Origin: Eleginops maclovinus
Lineage: Eukaryota > Chordata > Actinopteri > Perciformes > Eleginopidae
Direction of reading: 5' to 3'
NCBI RefSeq assembly: GCF_036324505.1
Contig: NC_086361.1
Coordinates: forward strand, 8,158,328 to 8,222,327
Length of the DNA stretch: 64,000 nucleotides
Part shown: piece by piece, positions 1 to 10,659 of the stretch
How positions within the stretch are numbered: position 1 is the first letter of the stretch
Layout of the letters: each line of letters begins with the position of its first letter
Position numbers and translations under genes: made by a program
Notes under the pieces: model-generated
The model's input: the letters and a program-made list of their open reading frames with translations, nothing else
What the model was told of the DNA's origin: nothing
The model's database searches: none

Positions 1-1571
1 CTTGACCCTACTGATGCATCGTCACTGAATGGGAGCAGGATCCACTTGCTGTCACGGCGCCACTCTTCCGAATCAGTGAAGTACTTTGCGAATTGACGCA
101 CAAGCTTCCTCAAATGCTCACATATAGTGTCGTTGATGTCAGTGCTGTCAGGGTATTCCTCAACTGAAGGAAACATCGCCAAGTTATTGCTCTCCACTCG
201 TTCGATCCACTTTGACATTTTTTTCACAAATGCGTCGAGCTTCTCGTAGAGCTGCATGACGTTTGCATCTCTCCCTTGCATGGAGCTGTTCAACTTGTTC
301 AGCTCTGCAAAAACATCTGTGAGGTACGCCAGCTTAGTTAACCAGTAACTATCGTTGAAATTGGAAGCCAGATCAGAATGCTTCTCGCACAAGAACTCGT
401 AGATAGCTCCGCGTAGTTCAAACACACGGGCGAGCACAGCGCCGCGAGACAGCCAACGCACCTCTGAATGATAAAGGAGAGAGCTGTGTTCACTTCCCAA
501 GTCATGGCATAGGGATGAAAACAGGCGTGTATTCAATGCGTTTCGTTTTATGAAGTTGACCGTCTTGACAACGACATCAAACACACCACTGAGCTCAACA
601 CTGAGATCTTTGGAGGCGAGAGCCTCTCTATGAATCAGGCAGTGTGTCCAAATTACCCCCGGAGCCACCCTCCTTACATGCGCAAACAGTCCAGTCTTGC
701 TGCCACTCATGGCTCGGGCCCCATCGCTGCATAATGCAACGCACCTCTGCCACGAGATATTGTGCTCCGTGAAAAAATCGTCCAGTGCTTTAAATATTTC
801 TACACCGGTAGTTCGCCCGGGCAGTGGTTTGCAAAAAATAAATTCCTCGCACATAGTGCCACTGTCCTCGTATCGCACAAATGTTAACAGTTGCGCATCA
901 TTAGTAACATCTGTCGTCTCGTCGATTTGAAGGGAAAACAGAACTGTCTGAAGTTTTGCCATCAGCTGGTCTTTGACATCATTTGCCATTTCCCCAATTC
1001 GTCTTCCGATTGTGTTGTCTGACAACGGAATAGTTTTTAATTTGTTGGCACATTCTTCGCTTACCATAGCTCTGCACATATCTATGGCTGCTGGCAATAT
1101 AAGCTGCTCTGCAATGGTATGGGGCTTCTTACTTTTTGCAACCCTGAGAGCGACCAGATACGATGCTTTCAGTGCGTTTTCATTTATTTTTGCACTCTTC
1201 CTCATGGTAGCCTGCTGTCCTTTGAAATCACGCAACATCTGTTGCATGTACTCAACGGGTTTGGCCTTCAAGTGGACGTGATGCGTCTCCATATGCCGCG
1301 TAAGTTTCGACGGCTTCATAGCTTCATTACAGAGAATTGTTGAACATACGAAACACAGTGGTACCTCCTCTCCTGCTCTGTCTGTCGTCACTGTGAATCC
1401 ATATTTAACATATTCCTCATTGTATTTTCTTTTTCGTCTTTTTTGCGAAGTTGACGCTTCGGAAGCCTGTCCTTGCCCTATCGTGGCGGCCTGTCCCTCT
1501 GTCGTGGCAGCCTGACCCTCTGTCATGGCAGCCTGTCCCTCTGGCACTTTCCTCACTACAAAACGATCCAT
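1..1571 (-). CDS. hAT transposase, ZBED5/SCAND3-like, cut by window edge
   Basis: This frame is open from an ATG at 1571 to the window edge, giving at least 523 residues without a stop. The N-terminus has three tandem EGQAA-type repeats (about residues 11-30), then a basic stretch and the family signature KRKYNEEYVKYGFT. A BED-type zinc finger follows at about residues 73-98 (two Cys spaced by two, then His-x4-His). hAT core landmarks are present: LQIDETTD near residue 215 (first catalytic Asp), LCSDGARAM near 282 (second Asp), THCLIH near 311 and EVRWLSRG near 374. The C-terminal hAT dimerisation domain must lie outside the window. It is an intronless transposase of a cut-and-paste element. 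The open frame suggests a young copy, but integrity of the last part is unseen. ZBED5/FAM200/SCAND3 host proteins derive from this family; a host gene is less likely because a terminal repeat lies just upstream. Confidence 0.88.
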   Translation of the reverse strand, partial: MDRFVVRKVPEGQAAMTEGQAATTEGQAATIGQGQASEASTSQKRRKRKYNEEYVKYGFTVTTDRAGEEVPLCFVCSTILCNEAMKPSKLTRHMETHHVHLKAKPVEYMQQMLRDFKGQQATMRKSAKINENALKASYLVALRVAKSKKPHTIAEQLILPAAIDMCRAMVSEECANKLKTIPLSDNTIGRRIGEMANDVKDQLMAKLQTVLFSLQIDETTDVTNDAQLLTFVRYEDSGTMCEEFIFCKPLPGRTTGVEIFKALDDFFTEHNISWQRCVALCSDGARAMSGSKTGLFAHVRRVAPGVIWTHCLIHREALASKDLSVELSGVFDVVVKTVNFIKRNALNTRLFSSLCHDLGSEHSSLLYHSEVRWLSRGAVLARVFELRGAIYEFLCEKHSDLASNFNDSYWLTKLAYLTDVFAELNKLNSSMQGRDANVMQLYEKLDAFVKKMSKWIERVESNNLAMFPSVEEYPDSTDINDTICEHLRKLVRQFAKYFTDSEEWRRDSKWILLPFSDDASVGS

Positions 1572-1977
1572 TGGTGCTAGATATATAGCTAGACTAGTAC
1601 ATATGTAACAAATGTTTGCTGTACTACAACCTATCTTAAAATACTCTCGTCGGCTATGCTTATAAATGTGTGTCAACTTTGCTCGCAAGACTGTACGTAA
1701 TGAATAATAAGTGAGGTTAGCGACGCAACTCATTACCATTAGCGAATCACAGGCTACCATAGACTGGATAGGCGCAAGGCTACATTCTGTCAGCTTGAAT
1801 TTCCTTTATATTATTTTAAACATATTTTTCACGATATGTAACGGTATTCTGGAAATGTGTTGAAATATCAAAGCGAATTTATATTAAAAAAAAACAATGG
1901 TGAACTGATCAACATAGGCTCTTGTCACGGACCACATGCAATGCCGCGGTCCGCGGACCACCGGTTGAAAACCCCTG
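1572..1977 (-). repeat. 5' untranslated region and terminal inverted repeat of the ZBED5-like hAT
   Basis: Read on the minus strand, the element starts at 1977 with CAGGGGTTTTCAACCGG followed by GTGGTCCGCGG, a typical hAT end for this family. The remaining 380 bases to the ATG hold no other open frame of note. The base after the end (1978 on) belongs to unit X, so the hAT inserted into X. The expected 8-bp target duplication (1978-1985, ttttaatc) cannot be confirmed because the other end is outside the window. Confidence 0.75.
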
Positions 1978-2452
1978 TTTTAATCTATCAGCTGGTAACA
2001 ATACCTTTCTTAAATCTTCTCAAACATGTATTAGCAAACTGATATAGATAAACAAATCTAAAAAAAAAGGTGTTTTATGCACAAAAACAGCTTTTATTTG
2101 TCCGTCAACTGTGGAAAAAAACTCAGATTTTGGAGAAAAATACAATTGTACGAAAAGACTGTAACTTTGGAAGTGCTCCACATAGTCTGACTCCAGTTTT
2201 TAATCAATTTGAGCTCAACTGTATCTTGCATTAAGGCACAAAACTAAGGATGTTTTACCCAATCTCCCCAACCTATTCCCTAATCCCTCAAAACGTACAA
2301 TAATGCCAGTTGGTTATGGGTGAACCTTCCTTACTTGAACAGTAGCAATGTTGTCTCTGCAGAGTTTTTCTGACCCTTTCTCTCCGTAAAGCTTTTGAGA
2401 TGGTTAATCTGCATCTGGGCAACACAAACACTTATCCCTGTCTCTTTAGTCC

Positions 2453-2478
2453 CACACACACACACACACACACACACT
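2453..2478. repeat. (CA)n microsatellite in unit X
   Basis: Thirteen CA units in a row. The inverted copy at 40724-40763 is longer (about 20 units), so the two copies have diverged in length. Confidence 0.95.
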
Positions 2479-2539
2479 CAGAATACTGAAATATCCAGCA
2501 AGGTTCACACCATGCTAACGTCCGTCTCTTTTATTCTTA

Positions 2540-2638
2540 AACGTCCTCTTCTTCCTCCTCCTGAGCTTCGCTGCACATCCTCTCTGGATCCTGCAGCTTG
2601 TGGATCTTTATCATTGTGGATTTTGGCAGATTGCTGAA
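2540..2638 (-). other. Exon-like segment with splice acceptor and stop, in unit X
   Basis: On the minus strand a pyrimidine-rich stretch ending in tctttcag is followed by an open segment reading SNLPKSTMIKIHKL, then a Cys-Ser-Glu-Ala-Gln stretch, a run of five Glu, Asp-Val and a stop. This looks like the last coding exon of an ordinary gene. The same segment is kept in the inverted copy at 40567-40665. I do not recognise the gene. It could be a captured host exon or chance. Confidence 0.3.
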
Positions 2639-3870
2639 AGACATAAAACACAGGTTCTTAAAAACACAAAGCCAGAGTAAGGAGAAGAGTAGAGCAGCGA
2701 GGTACTGTGGTAATTCAAAAGGTCTCCAGCCCGTCTAAGAGGTCAAACTGAAGCATTTCAAGGAGAACTTTCAAGTGTTTTCAGCCCCTTACTGCTGTGG
2801 TAAATTACATAAAGTGCATACAGTATAAACAGGACACTAATTATTGCTCTTCCTCGTCCCGTTTCATTGCATTTTATGGTGCAGTAACACAACAAAAGAG
2901 CAAGAAATTGACAAATTTAAAATGGAAACAAAAGATCAGTTTCAAGAACTTTTCAAACCAAACTCAAAATTATAATGAAAATGTTTTCAAGGATTTCAAG
3001 CAACTGCAGGAACCCTGTTATTCAAACATGACTTATTTAATACATTTGTCTTTGAATGGTATGAATGGGGAATCTGTTGGAAAATGACTAATAAAAAAAG
3101 ATAGAATTATTCTAATAAATCATAATATTTCTTTATCAAGCTATAGAGACAATAATAATTCAAAAGTGCTAGAAATTTAAAATCCCTTTGAAATCATTTC
3201 ACACAAATACAAAATTCATAACAAATACATAATTATATCAATTATACCTTTCACAATAAAAGCCCTAGATAAATATTATTCACAGGAATGTTTTGCATTT
3301 TTTCTGTCATTTATTCCTTGTTCCTTGTCTGTGTTTTGCTTCTCAGCTAGCTTTACAACTTCATTGTAAGTTTTGACTTTTAAAGAAGTCGTACATCAAA
3401 AAGACAACATGTTGGAAACTTTACACCATCTCGTAAACTTTACATTGTCCTTCCTGGTATTAATTCCCTGTTTTCACCCCCTTTCACCTTACCTATCCCT
3501 GCTGCAATATATTTCAAGCCGTCTTGTAGGTCTTCATATTTCCTCCCACTCTCCATGCAACCTCTCTTAGAACCCTTATCCTCAATCGTCCCTGCACTCT
3601 CACTTTGTTTCCTCTTTTCTCGCTCCTGCCCTATATATTTCTTGTTCCCTCAACCCGTTTTACATTCATGCTATCATGTCTAGTCTGGTCTCATTTCATT
3701 ACTTGCTCTCCTCCCTTGCCTCCTTCTCTCTCGTCTCACAGAGATGTGAGGAGCGTTGCCCCGGGTTCTGGCTTTGGAACAAGCGGTGGCCTTGTGATGC
3801 TCTGTTTGCTTTGCGAGGTGTTTTCTCACATAGCAGCGTTTCGTGTGTGTGTATGTGTGTGTACCATGTA

Positions 3871-4036
3871 CACGTCGAACTCGAGGCACCTGAAGGGAGA
3901 ATCGGTGATCTACCACAGAGAGAGCATGAAGCAGAAGCTGGAGAACGAGCGCTCCCCCCCCCCACTCAGAGAGCGCATGTCACTCACTCCCCTCCATCCT
4001 CCCGGCCCGGGGGCATCACCTGCACAGGTCAGCAAA
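3871..4036 (+). other. Exon-like segment with possible splice donor, in unit X
   Basis: An open segment reads YTSNSRHLKGESVIYHRES, then a Lys/Gln/Glu-rich stretch and a Pro-rich stretch with LHPPGPGASPAQ, and then cag/gtcagc, a plausible donor site. The first part is kept in the inverted copy (39259-39350), which is cut at 39258 by an L1 fragment. The product is not recognised. A 158-codon frame covers it but begins with low-complexity sequence, so I do not call a gene. Confidence 0.25.
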
Positions 4037-4313
4037 CAAAGGTGTGTAACTTCAGACAAGAAAGACAGGAGTGACGGTTGAATGAATGTAGTATACGTAC
4101 GGAGATGGAGAGCGTCTCGTTGTTATGGTCGAATATCATGGAGCCGCAGCAGTTAATCTTTATCATGAAGTTAATGAAATATAACTTAGTCACCTTTATG
4201 TAATAGAATGAAAAACTATTTATTTCCACCTTGAACAGCAGTTTTTTTCACATAGACACACATTTTTGAACATGTTTTGATCAGAAAGTTAAAACAACAG
4301 GGAAACATTTCAT

Positions 4314-4316
<3 letters not shown>

Positions 4317-4364
<48 letters not shown>
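4317..4364. repeat. (CA)n microsatellite
   Basis: About 24 uninterrupted CA units between unit X and the piggyBac transposase gene. The bases from 4037 to 4436 otherwise hold nothing recognisable; no piggyBac left terminus was found there. Confidence 0.95.
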
Positions 4365-4365
<1 letters not shown>

Positions 4366-4436
4366 CAATGATGTCACAAGGAGTACATGTGGAGATTCAT
4401 GTAGGATCATGTACACACCTTGAAAATCACTGCCAT

Positions 4437-7173
4437 CTATGTGTGAAAAACTGAGTAACAGTTGCGTTCGGTTTGTAAGCACAAGAACACTTTGCAGGTA
4501 ACACAACGCACTCGGGTTCTTCCAGTGCAGCCTGGTTGTCTGCAGCGCATCGCATTCTTCAGGCCAATCATCTCTGGGAGGTGGGCATTAGCCCTTCTGC
4601 GGACGGAGACATGGGGCAACTCTGTCACATGACGTTTTACCCCTTGATTTGAATCTTCCTCTGAATCTTCCTCCGATAGGTCAGCATCTGCACCGTGATG
4701 CTGGGCCAAGAGGATCTTTGCCACTTCCATACGGAACTGGAGGAACTGGATGTGTCTTGTCTTTGGTCCAGCACATATTGCATGGTCTTTGCGGTAGAGT
4801 AGCCAGCTGTTGGCTAAAGCCAGATCGGTGAAGTGCATTACCATCCGCATTGTCCACTTCTTAGTACGGGTGCTCATGCGATAGTAACTAATCATTCTAT
4901 CTATCAAGTCAACTCCACCCATCTTGTTGTTGTACTGACGGACAATGCTTGGTCGCGAGACAGTGACGTATTGTTTCATCTTCTTGTCCCAGCGCTGGCA
5001 GGTGTCTTCAGGCTGTGTACCATGAACAACAGACATCATCAATACTGGTTTGTTGTCATACCACTTGACTACACACAACTTTCCATCTTCAGCGGACACT
5101 TCTGCTGAGGTACCTCTTCCTGCATTTTTCATGTCTTTGTCACTGGGTAACTTGTGGTTCGCTCCAGTGAGTCGGTTCTTCATTATTGTACCTGTGATGT
5201 ACAGCTCCTTCTCCATCATTTTTTGCGCACCTTTGATTGTGGTGAAGAACCGGTCGCAATATACTTTTGTGCCACGTTGAAGAGTTTGGCACAGACGCTC
5301 GATGACTAAGCTTGCCAAACCCAGGCCCTCGGGTTCTTCAACCTTCTCAATCAGTGAATTTGTACCTTGATAGAGCTCAAAGTCGAGCACAATGCCATCT
5401 GCTGTAGCACAAACAAAGTTCTTTATGCCAACTGGGTTTGGCTTCATTGGCAGATATTGCCTGCATGGACAGGCTCCCGTGAAGGGTATCATCTGCTCAT
5501 CAATTGATGCGCAATCAGGACGGTTCAGAGACTTGCAGCCTAGCAGAATCCGATCGAGAAAAGGCCTCACCTTCCAGAATTTGTCAGACTTCCTCAGGTC
5601 TTCAGGCACATCATCATCAATTACCACTTTTATTGCTCCCCTCAGTTTGAAGAATCTGGCTCGCGTGAATCTGTCAGTGATGGCAGTGATTTTCAGTGCT
5701 TTGGACCAATACATTCTTATGGTTGGGTACCTGATGCAGGACATCAAAATGCAGGCACCAAAAAAGTGGTAAACCTCATCAACTGACATGTTGAGTGGGT
5801 CCCCACTCTTAGACAGTGTCATTACATTCGAACATTCTGAAATCAGTGTCATCAGATCTCTATCTATGTACTGTTCAAAATAGTCTAGTGGGTTCCAGCC
5901 ATGTCTGTCTAGATCAGTTTCGTCCTGATGCTGATACTCTGCAAGGTTTGGCATCAATGGAGTAGCCTTCCAGCGTATTCCACGTCCTGCACAACCAGAA
6001 TCAGAATGAAATAGTATTTATTGCAGTAAGTTACATTTTACCCATATAAGCAAAATTGTATTGGTGCATAAAATACTTTTACATGAAATTTGAAGATTTA
6101 CCCTCAAGGCGTGCTAAAATAATAACAATTACCTTGTTTGGACTCTCCCTTTTTCTTTTTTTTGGTTTTGCTTGGTCCTGGTGTCGGCTCCTCAGAGTCA
6201 TTTTCTGACCTATCAGTCTCAATTGTCTCAGTTCGACGTTGACGCCTGGGAGTGCTGGATGAACCTGTCCCTGTACTCTCTGTCCCTGTCAATGAACCTG
6301 TCAACAAGTGTTGTAAATAAGCATTTTGCCTTCAATCCTTTGCGTAGCCCGAAGCCCTAACTACATAACATAAACAAAAATCTACTGGGTCTTGGCTAAC
6401 CATTATCTGCACCACGGACACGTTTACGTCCTCTGCTGTGCTCAGTGGGCTCAGGAATGGGGTCCTCATCATCACTACTGTCACCCTCATCCTCACTGCT
6501 GCTTTGCTCCTGTGGTGATGGTTGGTAATTTTCATCCAGGATGGGATCATCATTGTCAGACAAGTCCAAATCTGAGTTGTTTCCATCAATTAACCCAAGT
6601 AGCTCCATAGCTTTTTGCAAGGAAAAACGCTCTGGAAATAAAAACATGACAAATTCACATACAAATCAATGACATTCATGTACTTATGCATTATTTATTT
6701 GTACATTATTTCAGTGGTACAATGAACAGCTTTTAGCTGCAGCAGAGTTAGCTGCAAGCTAGTTTAGTTTACTAGCATATTACATTTTACTGACATTTTT
6801 AACCCACTAATCTATGTATGTATATATGTATTTAGTGATTGAATTGTTATTTATTATATTTAGACAATGTACAGCTTTTTAGCTGCACCAGAGATACTTT
6901 TTTTCTCATTTTACATGTGTGCATGTTTACTAGCATATTAGCTGTTTTGAGGAGCGTTAGTCCATAAGTACACATACGTGTACTTAATGTTTAGTGATAT
7001 GCTAAGTTCTTATTTTTACAATTTTTTTTCCAAATTTGCTTGTCACAACAAATGTCCAACGCTTCTATAAATATCTAAATAAGAATAAGCCATAAAATAA
7101 CACAGGACTTCTTACCTGGTCGATGTTTGTGTTTGGAGCGGCCACTTGAATCTTCCCTCATGTTCGCCGCCAT
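4437..7173 (-). CDS. piggyBac transposase (PGBD-like), four exons, intact
   Basis: Joining 7173-7116, 6631-6401, 6297-6133 and 5986-4437 gives one frame of 667 residues; every junction has GT-AG sites and the phases agree. The N-terminal 150 residues are acidic and Ser-rich with a Lys-rich patch (TKKKKKGESK). The last exon holds the DDE domain: SIDEQMIPFTG (first Asp), YCDRFFTT (second Asp) and MGGVDLIDRM (third Asp) are all present. The C-terminus is a cysteine-rich zinc domain (CRQPGCTGRTRVRCVTCK and following). The gene encodes a cut-and-paste enzyme using TTAA sites. No stop or frameshift was found, so it may be recently active. A domesticated PGBD gene is possible but less likely in this repeat block and next to a TTAA end. 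Confidence 0.9.
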
Positions 7174-7341
7174 TTAGAATTTTTACCGTAGTATGTTAGA
7201 TTCTTCTGACACCACCAGATGGCAGTGTAAGTGCCCACGTACATGTCCATAACAACCCCAATTCAGCAGTGAACACGATTGTGGACATATGAGCTAAAGA
7301 GTGCTGTCCACGCATGTGACCGCTAAGCCTTAGGAGGTTAA
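7174..7341 (-). mobile_element. piggyBac right end with TTAA target
   Basis: The promoter side of the piggyBac gene ends at TTAA (7338-7341). Read inwards the end is CCTCCTAAGGCTTAGCGGTC. The inverted copy of unit Y has an uninterrupted cacTTAAatatg at the matching place (about 43385), which acts as an empty site and fixes this boundary. I could not find the matching left end between 4030 and 4436, and the sequence that should precede the TTAA is absent, so the left flank has been lost or rearranged. Confidence 0.7.
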
Positions 7342-8418
7342 ATATGATCATAAATGTTAGTTTCCCTATAGTGAAAGGTAGAGAGTCAGGGTCAGTGCGT
7401 CGTTATCCAATCCATTCCACTTGTTCATAGAGCACGCCCACATCACTGAAATCCAGTCCACGTTTTCACTGCAACCTAGGTTGCACTCGTCTCTGCATCT
7501 GGGTACCCGCAGCATGTGTGTACCGGGATTGGAGCACACAGAACCGACTAGAGCAGCATAAGGAGAAGAACGTGAACAAGAATGGATATACGACATTTTT
7601 TCAAGAGAGTTAGTATTGATCACTGCTGTTGGTGACAATAAGTTAGCTCCGGCCCCCCAGCTAACAACAGAAAGTCCCATGTAATTAATGAACGAAATGC
7701 TCCCTGTTTGACAAATAAAAACCGGGCTTGCAGAGAGCCCCCTGTACAGGAGACAGCGTGTGTTGTGTGCTGTAGAAGATCTCTGTGCATGTCTTACCTT
7801 AGTTGTTTTGCAGTCAAAAGTTACATTTCAGCTCTAAAAGAACGCTGCTACATAGCTAGCTAGTTAATCTGAAATGCACTGTGAAGGTCCTGGTTGTTTA
7901 TAGAGTTAGCTGTGCAGTTTATTTTTATTTTTACCATATACTATCTTTTGGGTGACTTCCTTCTGGATCATCAGCTCCAGCATCAGATACACACAGTGAA
8001 ACAGGAGCTGAGCTCATTCACGTTTGATTATGTGGATAATAATGACAATAAGAATAATATGATGATAATAATAATAATAATAATAATAATACACTAAGAA
8101 TAATCACACCACCACCCCTATTGACCTATAGGAGTCAGGGCAGAGAGAGTGAGAGGGGAGAGAGCTCTACTGGAAAGGTGAGTCGCAGGATAGTCATTTG
8201 TGATGCAGACAGTCTTTGAATTTTATGGGGGGACTTCCTTCTGGAATATCAGCTGTGTTTCTTACTTAACACGTGCACACAGTGAAACAAGAGCTATACA
8301 GTAAACGTCGAAGCACTTTGCCGAATAAATAAGATAAGAAAACACAAACACCAAACTTTCACTCCAAACTTTCTCAAACTCTAGCTCTCACCGCCGGTTG
8401 CTGCGTGCGCATGCACTG
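7338..8418 (+). repeat. Unit Y, 5'-truncated copy
   Basis: Inverted near-identical copy of 42293-43385. It contains an ATT-type microsatellite near 8061-8092 and an internal direct repeat: two segments about 70 bases long at roughly 7950-8015 and 8225-8295 both contain gacttccttctgga and cagtgaaaca. A 104-codon frame (7366-7680, minus) is shared with the other copy but is just what duplicated DNA would show. The right end, gcatgcactg, abuts Tx1 sequence. Y looks like a non-autonomous DNA transposon with CAGTG...CACTG ends. Confidence 0.6.
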
Positions 8419-9367
8419 CACTCTCCCTAGAACCCCTCCTCTGCAAAATACGCTCCAAATTCCAAGGGCTGTTTTTACCTGGTTTTAATGGAAACACGGT
8501 TTTATCTGCGTATTAGTGACCAGAGGGATGCAGACATTTTAACCAATATTGTGACAGATTTTAGTTCAGCATCGGCAGCGAGGGTCAATTGGAAGAAGAG
8601 TGAGGCCCTCGCTGTCGGTGAGTGTCGTGGCGGTCTCCCACGTCTTCCCCAGGGCATGACATGGAAAAGAGATGGCATAAAGTACCTGGGTGTGTTCGTA
8701 GGGAACACAAATATAGTCCAGAAGAACTGGGAGAACGTCACAGAGAAGATTGAGGAAAAACTGTCCAAATGGAAGTGGCTGCTCCCGCAGATGTCTTTTA
8801 AAGGTAGAGTTTTGGTTTTAAACAACCTTGTGGCATCCCAACTGTGGCACCGGTCTTACCTGTGTAGACCCTCCCTCAGGCCTACTGGCCCAAATACAAA
8901 AGAGATTGGTAGATTTCTTTTGGGATGGGCTACACTGGGTGCCACAGGGGGTGCTGTTTTTATCTAGAGACGAGGGGGGACAGGGCCTTGTCCACCTGGC
9001 CAGCCGAACAGACACTTTTAGAGTGCAGTTTCTGCAAAGGTATCTTACCGGCCCGGCTGATTTGGTGTGGAGAGATGAGAGCAGCTGCATTCTAAGACGC
9101 GCGAGTAACCTGGGGCTGGATGCTGCTCTGTTTTTAACTGATTTAAACATTTTAAAGTTAAGTGGGCTACCTCCTTTTTATCAGGGTGTCGAGATGTTTT
9201 GGAGGTCTCCAGCTCATTGGGCATTAATACTGGTCTGATTTCTCTAGATCAGGAAAAGGCTTTTGACCGCGTCGAGCACAGCTTCTTCTGGAAAGTAATG
9301 GAGAAGTTTGGGTTCAGCGCTGGTTTCATAGCTAAGATCAAAGTGTTGTACAATAAGATTGAGAGTG
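8419..9367 (+). pseudogene. Tx1-type LINE ORF2 fragment, rearranged
   Basis: The segment begins inside the reverse transcriptase (KFQGLFLPGFNG region), runs through ISDQRDADILTNIVTDF and the thumb/C-terminal part to LPPFYQGVEMF at about 9198, then jumps back to an earlier RT segment (EVSSSLGINTGLISLDQEKA to LYNKIES). Part order is therefore permuted relative to 58589-59464. The RT active-site codons for YADDLVVF are missing here by a 21-base deletion near 8509. A frame change near 8855 breaks the reading frame. The fragment is inactive. Confidence 0.8.
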
Positions 9368-9804
9368 ATAAATCAAGTCATCATCCTTGTTGGTTTGTTG
9401 TCAGTGCAGGTTAGGTCCTGTGCTTATAATTAACTTCTGTTCTGTTGCTCTGATGTTTTCATCTATCAGCTGGTAACAATACCTTTCTTAAATCTTCTCA
9501 AACATGTATTAGCAAACTGATATAGATAAACAAATTAAAAAAAACAGGTGTTTTATGCACAAAAACAGCTTTTATTTGTCGGTCAACTGTGGAAAAAAAA
9601 TCAGATTTTGGAGAAAAATACAATTGTATGAAAAGACTGTAACTTTGGAAGTGCTCCACATAGTCTGACTCCAGTTTTTAATCAATTTGAGCTCAACTGT
9701 ATCTTGCATTAAGGCACAAAACTAAGGATTTTAAACCCCCCCTTTCCCTAATTAAAACAAAACCCTTTGGTTTTTTTAAAAAAATTTCCCTTCTTGCTCC
9801 CTTT
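9368..9804 (+). repeat. Unit X, partial copy running into the assembly gap
   Basis: Starts at ataaatcaagtcatcatcc directly after the Tx1 fragment and follows the X sequence. From about 9731 to the gap the text becomes homopolymer-rich and no longer matches the other copies (runs such as aaccccccc and ttttttaaaaaaa), which looks like a poor consensus rather than real divergence. Confidence 0.75.
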
Positions 9805-10304
9805 NNNNNNNNNNNNNNNNNNNNNNNNNNNNNNNNNNNNNNNNNNNNNNNNNNNNNNNNNNNNNNNNNNNNNNNNNNNNNNNNNNNNNNNNNNNNNNNN
9901 NNNNNNNNNNNNNNNNNNNNNNNNNNNNNNNNNNNNNNNNNNNNNNNNNNNNNNNNNNNNNNNNNNNNNNNNNNNNNNNNNNNNNNNNNNNNNNNNNNNN
10001 NNNNNNNNNNNNNNNNNNNNNNNNNNNNNNNNNNNNNNNNNNNNNNNNNNNNNNNNNNNNNNNNNNNNNNNNNNNNNNNNNNNNNNNNNNNNNNNNNNNN
10101 NNNNNNNNNNNNNNNNNNNNNNNNNNNNNNNNNNNNNNNNNNNNNNNNNNNNNNNNNNNNNNNNNNNNNNNNNNNNNNNNNNNNNNNNNNNNNNNNNNNN
10201 NNNNNNNNNNNNNNNNNNNNNNNNNNNNNNNNNNNNNNNNNNNNNNNNNNNNNNNNNNNNNNNNNNNNNNNNNNNNNNNNNNNNNNNNNNNNNNNNNNNN
10301 NNNN
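9805..10304. other. Assembly gap (500 N)
   Basis: Exactly 500 unknown bases, a placeholder length for a scaffold join. True distance and orientation across it are unknown. Confidence 0.99.
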
Positions 10305-10620
10305 ACCGGGCCCCCTTTAGCCTGCAGCCCCCGCCTAGGAACAGCCCCCGACCCCCAAAGGGAAAACACAGACTCTGGACTCTTTTAAAAGGGCCCTAAA
10401 AACATTTCTATTCAAAAAGGCGTTTTTTGCACAGAAATAATTACATCAGCTATTTCACGTGTACTGTTGATTTGCTTTTTTTTTTTTTCAATGTATGTTT
10501 TTTAAGGTTTTTTTTTTTTTGTGTTTTTGACTGTTTATATACTGTGGTAGGTACTGGGGCACTCTGAGTTCCCCTTGGAATGAAAGGCATTAAAAATTAA
10601 AATTATTATTATTTATTATT
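10305..10620 (+). pseudogene. 3' tail of a CR1/L2-group LINE
   Basis: The readable end includes TLFKRALKTFLF-type sequence, which resembles the last residues of L2-group ORF2 proteins (compare SRLKTYLFRMAF at the end of the intact L2 at 53707-57078), followed by a T-rich 3' region and a short ATT-rich tail. The sequence next to the gap is low quality, so the frame cannot be trusted. Confidence 0.5.
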
Positions 10621-10655
10621 ACAAAAAACCAAAACAAGGATGTGACTTGATTTAT
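10621..10655 (-). repeat. Stub of unit X
   Basis: The bases aaaacaaggatgtgacttga, then tttat, match the near end of X in inverted orientation, with several differences that look like sequencing errors. Tx1 sequence follows on the right, the same junction order as at 9367/9368 and 41321/41322. Confidence 0.55.
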
Positions 10656-10659
10656 TGGA

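Larger units (their letters stand above)
1978..4316 (+). repeat. Unit X, first copy (repeat linked to Tx1 elements)
   Basis: From 1981 to 3947 this matches the reverse complement of 41226-39259 almost base for base, including the microsatellite at 2453. Parts also occur at 9460-9804 and, inverted, at 50011-50568. After 3947 there is no second copy to compare with in the window. It has no long conserved reading frame. It carries two exon-like segments described separately. In every copy where the near end is visible, a Tx1 fragment lies directly beside the base sequence ataaatcaag, so X may be a Tx1 3' region or part of a duplicated locus. Confidence 0.7.

Noticed and set aside
2797..3570. Short frames at 2797-3087 and 3373-3570, also found inverted at 39634-40405
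   Set aside because: Shared only because unit X is duplicated; no domain, no codon evidence.
1978..4316. Unit X as a Helitron with captured exons
   Set aside because: No Rep/helicase, and I could not identify a TC start or a hairpin-CTRR end at its boundaries.
7366..7680. 104-codon frame conserved with 43044-43367
   Set aside because: Conservation is explained by the duplicated unit Y; no motif, and differences are not concentrated at silent sites as far as I can see.
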